Positions 35,119-44,693 of a stretch of 64,000 bases of DNA are shown piece by piece. Within the stretch, counting starts at the first letter, position 1, and the number at the start of each line of letters is the position of its first letter. Position numbers and translations under genes: made by a program. The notes beneath the pieces are model-generated. The model saw only the letters and a list, made by a program, of their open reading frames with translations, was not told where the DNA came from and did not search any database. This DNA is from Avena insularis (Eukaryota > Streptophyta > Magnoliopsida > Poales > Poaceae): contig CM042684.1 of NCBI GenBank assembly GCA_023614405.1, forward strand, positions 469,845,650 through 469,909,649, in the 5' to 3' direction.

Positions 35119-37839
35119 AGGCGTTAAAGAAAAGTACTTATTGGAAGATAACCCAAAAAATTTAGATGAGTCTTGGAAGTTATTACCTCAGTAATAACCT
35201 CTTCTTATCCTTTTTATTTGCTTTTTGTGCCAAGAGTAACCTCTAATGAGAGTGAAGTAATGATTGGGAAAGTTGCTGTTCCGAAACAGATTTTTGTGCT
35301 TCACCGTAAAAATTCGTGAGAGAGATTTGTATGTCGGATTGAGCTGTAATTTTTTTTATTCTGACCCACGTTGTTATCTAACTTTCTTTAGTTCAACACT
35401 TTTTGATTTGAGCAACATAAGGTCTTCGAAAAAATTCGTATTTACCTGCTGGTCTGTTTTGACAGATTTCTGCCATTTTTTGCATTTGCTTCCTGTGGGT
35501 TCCTTTTTGAGTTCTTTTGGGGAATTGAGTTTTTTGAGGGAAGTGCTACAGTATCTAGTGTTCTAATGGAAGTTTATTTGGTGTTAGAACTGAACCTTAA
35601 GACTTATTATTTTGAGTGCACTAATGTTGCTAATAGAGATTGTGTGAAGTTTTGTATGAAGGAAAATTTTCAGGTGTATGGAGGGAATGATGTAATGAGA
35701 TGAAGAATGGACTAAAGCTCAAGCTTGGGGATGCCACGCGTGTCACCTCAATAAATATCCAAGAAGTACAAGCTTCAAAGCTTGGGGATGCCGAAGGCAT
35801 CCCCTTCTTCATCAATAAAAATTCCAGGTTTCTTCCAAACGCTTCATTTTTATTGTTTCATGCACAGTTGTGTTGTTCTTGGAGCGTCTTCTTTTTCGTT
35901 TTCATTTTGGTTTTTCGTTTTGCTTGGTTTTCTTAGTTTGCTGAATAAATTTGTTGGACCCCCTATTTCATACATTGGTTTTCAAATAGTTTGGTTTGGT
36001 TTGGAAAAGAGTAGGAAAGTTCATGCTTAAGTGTTAAAGAGAGCTTGTTTTTGACTGTGGCCTATGCTTTGTCATGCCATGCTTGATATTGGTTTGGCTT
36101 TATGCTTAGTATTCTTTGTTGTAGCATGATTTGTTATAAGCAATTGAGATTGCTTAATGTGCCTTGGATGAATCATGCGTTGTTTTAGCATATTAAAGCA
36201 TAGTATAGTGGTATTCTCCTTTGATGCTTTATTTGGGTTGACTTGGCGCATGCTCACACCATGTTATGACTATCTCAAGTCACCATAGCCTTTATGATCC
36301 TTTAGTTTTCAACTTGTAGTATCACTTTATGCTTTGTTTAATGATGTTTTGTCGCTCTGCATGATTATGGCCATTATTGCTCTCTTAGTTTGTCGCTCCG
36401 AGTCTTTTACTAGCCTCCACAACAAGTATGAGTTCCACTCATGCATCCAACTCCCTAAGCCAAGTTATTCCAAAGAGTCCACCATACCTACCTACTAGCT
36501 TATGCTATTCCAAGTATATTCATGCTTTTGTTTACCTTCCACTTGTTATGAGAAAACTACTGATTAAAGCTCTCACGAACTTGATGGCACACTTTACTTT
36601 ACTTGCCCTTAATAAACTTGAACCATTGTGTCGTCTATGTTGTATATGCTTGAACTTATTTGTTGGGAATTAGCAGAACCATGCTTTCATGAGGAACGCT
36701 TTCAACATTGCACTTGGTACTTGTACCTAGTTGATATCATGCTCTTTTGTATATGGATGTCGTCGGTGTGAAATGAAAGGGGAGCTTGTAAGTCCATGGA
36801 GTTATGTATATGTGTTAGAGAAAGCACTGGGTTTGGTCTAATCCATGCTGACATGGTGGAAACCTGCAGCGTAACCATAATGAGATGTCTATGAAGCATT
36901 CTTCTTATAAAAAAAGAGTCCTATATTGAGAAAAAAAGAAATACTATGAAAAGAGGAAAGAGAGAAAAAAGCACCATATTCCCATGGTAAATAAGAAGAA
37001 TGCTGAGATGCTCGTTGTTTGCTTGCCTTGTCATTTTGATATGGGGATTCTTCCGTATCATCGGGCAAGGGGTACCCCGTTGGTGGTTCTCAATGATACA
37101 CATGTACTTACAATGACAAGAACTTACCGGTGACTAAACTTGAGTAGCATGAGGAGCGGCCCTCGTATACAAGGGACATGAGATTTCTGACTTATACTTC
37201 GTCAAGCATGTACACCATAGTTTGTTCACTTTAACCTTAATCACTTCAAGATGCTTATGATAGGGGAAATGAGAGCTGAAAGCTATAAGTACCATAATTT
37301 TTGGAAGCTCTTTATGAGACTTGAATCCCTACTTCCTTTTACAAAAGGTCTTTCTTCCACCATTATATTGAGTCTCCACCTTCTATCTTTATGCACCTAC
37401 TTTGAGAGCATAGTGGCCATTCTTAGTTCTATGTGCATTGTCCCAAGACTAGTTGATTGATGCATACCTTGATATTGCTTGTTTTAAACTATTTGTATCT
37501 AGTCACTCTTATGAACTTTCAAGGTGTCCTATGCATTTATATTTGCTACTATATGAGGGACAAGCTGAATACTATTATGCTATGTTTTCTTTATGTGAAA
37601 CAAACAAACGTCTTGCAAAGCATTGTTATTCATGAATCTTTTGTTTGTGCCTTTTCATGTTGCATCATAGTTTCTTTATCTTATTGCTAGAACCTTGTCT
37701 TTCATGTTATGATTGAAGTACTATGATCCCAGCTTTTAAAGTTTTGGAAATACTTTGATCAAGTCTTTGATGGTGCATGTCACCTCAAAAATTATTCTTT
37801 CTTTTTATCACATACCTACTCGAGGACGAGCAGGAGTTC
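35119..37839 (+). other. Non-coding spacer of F
   Basis: 2.7 kb with no convincing ORF. It is homologous, base by base but in reverse orientation, to the spacers of the G/B elements (for example 35264-35990 against 38090-38850 and 51720-52480). The motif AAGCTTGGGGATGCC occurs at 35721-35735 and 35778-35792. Confidence 0.8.
35784..35804 (+). other. Conserved spacer hairpin (F copy)
   Basis: GGGGATGCC-GAA-GGCATCCCC, a perfect 9-bp stem with 3-nt loop. The same hairpin is kept in G (61438-61458), B (51915-51935) and, with one change, in the array (38229-38249). Confidence 0.85.
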
Positions 37840-37852
37840 AGCTTGGGGATGT
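37840..37852 (+). other. Polypurine tract of F
   Basis: AGCTTGGGGATGT directly before the 3' LTR TG at 37853. It is nearly the same sequence as the AAGCTTGGGGATGCC repeats within the spacer. Confidence 0.8.
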
Positions 37853-38076
37853 TGATACATTGCAAATGTATTTATAATTTTTGATGATTCCATGCTTGGT
37901 TTTATCTACTTTCTTATGTTTTGTCCACACTTTGGAGTACTTTTCATATGATTTCTTGGACTAACCTATTAACAAGATGCCATAGTGCTAGTTGCCTGTT
38001 TTCTGCTGTTTTTGGTTCCAGGAAGTCAGAAAATGAATATTCTCAGAATTGGACGGGACAAAAGCCAAAGTTACTA
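37853..38076 (+). repeat. 3' LTR of F, first 224 bp only
   Basis: Matches the start of the 5' LTR with few differences, then switches at ACTA (38073-38076) to minus-strand G-family sequence. The rest of the LTR is deleted. Confidence 0.92.
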
Positions 38077-38945
38077 ATGCATGAATGAATGAGGGGGGTC
38101 CAACCAATTTATTCAAGCAAACAAAAACTAAAAACGAAAACAATGACGCTAAAAGAACAACACAATTGTGCATGAAACAATAAAAATGAAGTGTTTGGAA
38201 GAAACCAGAAATTTTTATTGATGAAGAAGCGGATGCCTTGGGCATCCCCAAGCTTTGACGCTCATACTTATTGAATATTTCTTGGGGTGACACGGGTGGC
38301 ATCCCCAAGCTTGAGCTTTTGTCCATACTTCATCTTATCACATTACTCTTCCCTACACTTTAAAATCTCCTTCATACAAAACTTCACACAATCTTCATTA
38401 GCAACATTAGTGCATTCAAGATAATAAGTCTTTTTGGTTTAGTTCCAACATAAGTAAAACTTCCATTAAAAAAAAAGCTACTGTAGAACTTCCTTTAAAA
38501 AGTTCAAATGATCAAAGAGAACTCAAAGAGAAAGAGATTAAGAGGCAAATGCAAATAATGGCAGAAATCTGTCAAAACAGACCAGCAGGTAAAAACCAAT
38601 TTTTCTGAAGACCTTATGTTGCTCAGATCGAAAAGTGTTGAACTAACAAAATTTGGATAACAACCTGGGGAAGAAGCACAAACAATTACAGCTCAAACCA
38701 ACGTACAGAGATTTTCACGAATTTTTACAGCGAAGCACAAAAATATGTTTTGGGACAGCAACTTTACCAAGCATTACTTCTCTCTCATTAGAGGTTACCC
38801 TTGGCACAAAAACCACACAAAAATGATAAGGAGAGGTTATTACAGAGGCAATAACTTCCAAAACTCAACTAAAACTTTTAGGTTATCTCCCAATAAGTAT
38901 TTTTCTTTAACGCCTTTAAGTGAGGCATAAGAAGCAAGAAAAGAA
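38077..38945 (-). other. Array internal spacer, right of F
   Basis: Spacer of the G family resuming at a position about 1.1 kb further on than where F inserted. No ORF of note; hairpin copy at 38229-38249 with one stem mutation. Confidence 0.85.
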
Positions 38946-40927
38946 TCAAGTATTCTCAAATGAAGAAGCATTAAGAGCAAATTTTGTTTCAATAGGAGAA
39001 GCAAAAGGAATCTTCTCTCTCTTCTTAGGGAAGTGTTCTATACCTTTATTGAGTGAAAATTGATATTTAATGGTGCATTCTTTCATATCAATAATGGCAC
39101 CAACTGTTCTAAGAAAAGGTCTTCCCAAAGTAATAGGGCAAGAAGCATTGCATTCAACATCCAAAACATAGAAAGCAACAGGTACACATTCATTGTTAAC
39201 CATAATAAGAACATCATTAATACTCCCCATGAGTTTCTTTTTAGCATTATAATCAAGTGGTACATTTAAATAACAATCTTCCAATGGTGGCAAATCAAGC
39301 ATTTCATAAATCTTTCTATGCATAATAGAAACACTACTATCAATATCACATAAAGTTTTGAGATCAAAATCATTCACTTTCATATTAATGATGGGTTCCC
39401 AACCATCTTCTAATTTCATAGGAATAGAAGCTTTATGTTTCATATTTTCTTCTTTAATTTTTATGAGCGCATAAGTAATGTGTTTTGTAAAGGCCATATT
39501 CATAGCACTAGCATTAGGACTTTTAGAAAGCTTTTGTAGGAACATAATTACTTCAGAGATATTGCAACCATCAATATCAAAATCATAATTATCATCTAAA
39601 TTAGTAGAGCTATTGTTTCCCATATTTCGAAGAATTTTAGCATTTTTATTAGGAAAGGTTCAATTGGGTTTACTAGCTTCAACATTAGTGGTAGTGATAG
39701 TAGAAATACTAATATTTCTAGCAATTTCATCTCCTCTTTCCCACTTAGCATGCAATTCAGCTAACAGTCTAACATTTTCATCAATCTAACTTGTATGGCA
39801 TTAGTAGCAGCAAAGGGATTTTCAATGGTTTCATGTTTAGAAGCCATTTTATTCAAAGAAGATTGTGCTTCAGACAATGATGCTATATTTCTTTCAGCAT
39901 TAGAGAGTTTTTACTTAATAGTTTTATTGAAGGCAGTTTGTTTACTAATAAAATCTTTAAGCATGACTTCAAGTTCAGAGGGTGCACTTCTATTATTGTT
40001 GTAGGAATTTCCATAAGCATTACTATTATTGGGAGGATATGGCCTATAATTATTATTACCAAAATTATTCATGTAGGCATTGTTGCTAAAATTATTATTT
40101 CTAATAAAGTTCACATCAACTTGCTCTTCTTGAGGAACCAAAGAGGCTAAGGGAACATTATTTGGACCAATATGAGCTTTCCCATTAACAAGCATAGACA
40201 TAATAACATCAATTTTGCCACTTAAGGAGGAGGTTTCTTCAACAAAATTTACCTTCTTACCTTGTGGAGCTCTCTCAGTGTGCCATTCAGAATAGTTAAC
40301 CATCATATTATCCAGAAGCTTTGTTGCAGCACCCAAAGTAATGGTCATAAAGGTATCTCCAGTAGCAGAATCCAATAGATTTCTTGAAGAATAATTCAGT
40401 CTTGCATAAAAGGTTTGGATAATCATCCAAGCAGTCAGTCCATGAGTGGGACAATTCTTTACCAAAGATATCATTCTTTCCCAAGCTTGAGCAACATGAT
40501 CATTATCAGATTATTTAAATTTCATTATTTCACTTCTCATAGATATAATCTTAGCAGGAGGATAGCATTTTCCCATGAAAGCATCTTTGCATTTAGTCTA
40601 AGAATCAATACTATTTCTAGTTAGGGATTGCAACCATTCTTTAGCTTTTCCTCTCAAAGAGAAAGGAAAAAATTTAAGCTTAATAATATTTCCATCTGTA
40701 TCCCTATGTTTTTTCATCTCACAAAGTTCAACAAAGTTATTAACATGAGCAGCAGCATCTTCAGTGCCAATACCAGAAAATTGTTCTCTCATAACAAGAT
40801 TGAGTAAAGAAGGTTTAATTTCAAAGAAAGTAGCTTTAGGAACAGGTGGAGCAATAGGTGTGCACATGAAATCATTGTTGTTGGTGCTAGTGAAATCACA
40901 CAACTTAGTGTTTTCAAGAGTAGTCAT
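38946..40927 (-). pseudogene. Athila-type gag-protease of the array, broken
   Basis: ATG at about 40927 (MTTLENTKLC...). It carries the plant Gypsy Gag core ('FPFSLRGKAKEWLQSLTR', then '...SCPTHGL.AWMIIQTFYA.LNYSSR'), an Asn-rich region, a coiled-coil-like stretch and a retropepsin-like end with 'LGRPFL'. Lesions: TAG at 40598-40600 where B has Trp, a TAA near 40505, a stop at 39911, and a one-base deletion near 39785. The protease active site reads CDIDSS, where DTG/DLGAS is usual. No zinc knuckle is seen. It is the non-functional sister of the B and G coding regions. Confidence 0.85.
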
Positions 40928-41096
40928 TTTTTGTGTTTTTAATATAAAGAAGAAAACTAGTACAACTAATTTTTTTGTGTTTTTGATAAAGAAGCAAGCA
41001 AACAAAGCAGAAATAAACTAAGCAAAACGAAAACAGCAAAGTAAAGAGATTGGTTATGAGGGACTCCCCTTGTGAAGATGTCCTTGACTCCCTGCT

Positions 41097-42652
41097 TGTT
41101 GGCCCAAAATATATTGAGTTCGTTGGGGAACCCCAAGAGGAAGGTATGATGAGCACAGCAACAAGATTTCCCTCAGTTATGGAACCAAGGTTATCGAACC
41201 AGTAGGAGCAAGGAAACACCTCCAAGGTGTTGTTTCCAACTTGGAATCCTGCACAACACAACCATAGAACTTTGCCCCAACTTACAGTGAGGTTGTCAAT
41301 CTCACCGGTTTTGCTGAAAACAAAGGATTAAACGTATTGTGTGGAAGAAAGTAAAAGCTTGCAGAAAGTAAACAGAAAACAATAAACAGTTGTAGATTGA
41401 TGGTAAAGGAAAGGACCGGGGTCCATAGTTCACTAGTGGTGATTGTCCTTAAGATAGATGACATGTTGGGTGAACAAATTACAGCGAGGAAATTGACAAA
41501 CATCGAGAAAGCATACATGCATATACTAATCATCTTGACTCCTATGAGATTTGATTGGGCATTACAACATTATACATAGACCGTAATCCAACTGCATCTA
41601 TGACTAATAATCCACCTTCAGGTTATCAATCCGAACCCCCTCCAGTATTAACTTGCAAGCAACAGATAATTGCATTATGCATTGCGTGTAAAGTAAACAA
41701 TACGATTGTTCTATGAACAAAGGATTGTTGTTTTCTCCCTAGTAGCAACAACACATCTAGTACCTAAGAGATTTCTGTCACTTCCCTAGATTACTAGATG
41801 CATGAACCCACTATCAAGCACGAATACTCCCTCTTGGAGTTGCTAGCATCTACTCGGCCAAGATATCTACTAACAACAGAGAGCATGCAATATCACAAAT
41901 AACAAAGACATGATAGAATGAATAATTAATCTGAAATAGCATCTCAATATCCATCGGATCCCCGCAAACACAACATGTATGATTACAAATAGATGATCTT
42001 GATCATGAATGGAGCTCACAAGATCTAGACATGGTAGCACAAAGGAGAAGAACCAACCATCTAGCAACTACATGGACCCGTAGTCCAAGGATGAACTACT
42101 CACGCATCACACCGGAGGCTTGCATGGTGATGAAGAAGGCCTCGGTGAATTCTCCTCCCTCGGCGAGTGCCGGGAAGAGCTTCAGATCCCTCCCGATCTA
42201 GGGATGGAGATGATGGTGGCTACAGACTCTTTCATGGAATTTTGATCGGGTCCTTAGGGTTTCTGTATCGGAGACATCTTATAGGCGAAAGGGGAGGCCG
42301 AGGGGGTGCCCTAGGCGGCCACACCACCCCCTGGCGCGGGCCAGGCCTGGCCGCACGGCCAGGTGGTGTGGGCGGCCCCTGGCCCCTGGCCGTCTCGTAT
42401 TCTGGCTCCGTGTCCCCCTCGGTGAAATATTGACTTTGGCTTTTGTCCCATCCAATTCCGAGAATATTCATTTTCTGACTTTCCTGGAACCAAAAACAGC
42501 AGAAAACAGGCAGCTGGCACTATGGCATCTTGTTAATAGGTTAGTCCAAGAAAGTGTATAAAAAGTACTCCAAAGTGTGGGCAAAACATAAGAAAGTAAA
42601 TAAAAACCAAGCATGGAACATCAAAAATTATAGATACGTTTGCAACATATCA
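41097..42652 (-). repeat. Full LTR within the array
   Basis: 1556 bp, from TGTTGGCCCAAAATATATTG to ...TTTGCAACATATCA. Left of it the usual Asp primer complement is missing: the sequence goes from GACTCCC straight to TGCTTG. Confidence 0.9.
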
Positions 42653-44687
42653 ACATCCCCAAGCTTAACTCATTCTCGTCCTCGAGTAGGTAAGTGATAA
42701 AAAGAAAGAATAATTTTTGAGGTGACATGCACCATCATAAACTTGATCAAAAGTATTTGTAAAACATTGATAGCTGAGATCATAGTACTTCAACATAGCA
42801 TGAAAAGGCACAAACAAAAGATTCTTGAATAACAATTCTTTGCAAGACGTTTGTTTGTTTCACATAAAGAAAACATAGCATAGTGGCATTCAGCTTGTCC
42901 CTCATACAGTAGCAAACATAAATGCATAGGACACCTTCAAAGTTTATAAGGGTGACTAGATACAAACAGTTTAAGGACAAGCAATATCAAAGTTATGCAT
43001 CAATCAACAAGTCTAGGGACAATGCACATTAAACTAAGAATGGCCACTATGCTCTCTCAATAGGTGCATAAAGATAGAAGGTGGAGACTCAATATAAAAG
43101 TGGAAGAAAGGCCTTCATAGAAGGAAGCAGGGATTCAAGTCTCATAAAGAGCTTCCAAAAATTATGGTACTTATTAGCTTTCATCTCTCATTGCCCCTAT
43201 CATAAGCATCTTGAAGTGATTAAGGTTAAAGTGAACAAACTATGGAGTATATGCTTGACAAAGTATAAGTTGGAAATCTCATGTCCCTTGAATACGAGGG
43301 CCGCTCCTCATGCTACTCAAGTTTAGTTACTGGTAAGTTCTTGTCGTATTAAGTACATGTGTATCATAGAGAACCGCCAACGGGGTACCCCTTTCCCGAT
43401 GATACGGAAGAATCCCCATATCAAAATGACAAGGCAAGCAGATAACGAGCATCTCAGCAATCTTCTTATTTACCATGGGAAAATGGTGCTTTTTTCTCTC
43501 TTTCCTCTTTTCTCATATCTCTTTTTTATTTTTCTCTTTTTCTCAATATCTATCTCTTTTTTTATATAAGAAGAATGCTTCATAGATTGCTCATTATGGT
43601 TACGTTGCAGGTTTCCACCATGATTAGGCATGGATTAGACCGGTGGCCCAGGCGTTTCTCTAACACACATACATAACTCCATGGACTTACAAGCCCCCTT
43701 TCATTTCACACCAACGACATCCACAGACAAAAGAGCATGATATCAACTAGGTACAAAGTACAAGTGCAATGTTGAAAGCGTTCCCCACGATAGCATGGTT
43801 CTGCTAATCCCCAACATATAAGTGCAAGCATATACAAAATAGACGACACAATGGTTCAAGATTATTAAGGGCAAGAAAAGTAAAGTGTGCCATCAAGTTC
43901 ATGAGAGCTTTAATCACTAGTTTTCTCATAAAAAGTTTAATTAGAAAGGTAGATAAAAACATGAATATAGTTGGAATAGCAAATGCTAATAGGTAGGTAT
44001 GGTGGACTCTTTGGAATAACTTGTTTTTATTTTGAGTTGGATGCATGAGTGGAACTCATACTTGGTTAAGGAGGCTAGCAAAAGACTGGGAGCGACCAAC
44101 TAAGAGAGCAATAATGTCCATAATCATGCAAAGCGACAAAACACCATTAATTAAAGCATAAAGTGATATTACATGTTGAAAACCAAAGGATCATAAAGGC
44201 TATGGTGACTTGAGATAATCATAACATGGTGTGAGCATGCGCCAAGTCAACCCAAAATAAAGCATCAAAGGAGAATACCACAATACTATGCTTTAATATG
44301 CTAAAACAACGCATGATTCTTCCAAGGCACATTAAGCAATCTCAATTGTTTATATCATGTCATGCTATAGCAAAAATCACTAAGCATAAAGCCAAAACAA
44401 TATCAAGCATGACATGACAAAGCATAGGCCACAGTCTAAAACAAGCTCTCTTTTACCACTTAAGCTTGAACTTTTCCTACTCTTTTCCAATCCAAACCAA
44501 ACTATTTGAAAACTAATGTATGAAAGAGGGGGTCCAACCAATTTATTCAAGCAAACTAAGAAAACCAAGCAAACGAAAACCAAAAATAAAAACAAAGACG
44601 CCCCAAGAACAACACAACTATGCACGAAACAATAAAAATGAAGTGTTTGGAAGAAACCTGGGATTTTTATTGATGAATAAGGGGATG
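42653..44687 (-). other. Second internal spacer of the array, truncated
   Basis: Begins with the polypurine tract complement ACATCCCCAAGC and follows the G/B spacer for 2 kb. It ends in the middle of the conserved GGGGATG hairpin stem, where E sequence resumes. No coding. Confidence 0.85.
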
Positions 44688-44693
44688 TCAAAA

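Larger units (their letters stand above)
32677..38076 (+). mobile_element. Element F: plus-strand non-autonomous Gypsy relative, 3' end deleted
   Basis: Begins TGATACATTGCAAATG at 32677 after ACCGC (32672-32676). It has a 5' LTR, two Asp-tRNA primer sites, one 267-codon ORF (34315-35118), a 2.7-kb non-coding spacer, polypurine tract (37840-37852) and the first about 220 bp of the 3' LTR. It then stops at 38073-38076 in the middle of the LTR. The LTR end, primer type and spacer are homologous to the minus-strand G/B elements, but the ORF is different. It is inserted in the array at a site that is empty in G (60170). Confidence 0.9.
31673..44687 (-). mobile_element. G-family array inside E: LTR part, internal, LTR, internal part
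   Basis: LTR fragment 31673-31905, internal region 31906-41096 (with F nested in it), full LTR 41097-42652, and a partial second internal region 42653-44687. Both outer ends are truncated and without target duplications. The left half is 97-99% identical to G (59163-62636), including the variant polypurine tract. A tandem LTR-internal-LTR-internal order is the product of unequal recombination or of copying from G. The primer site between internal region and LTR (about 41091) is deleted. Confidence 0.8.
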
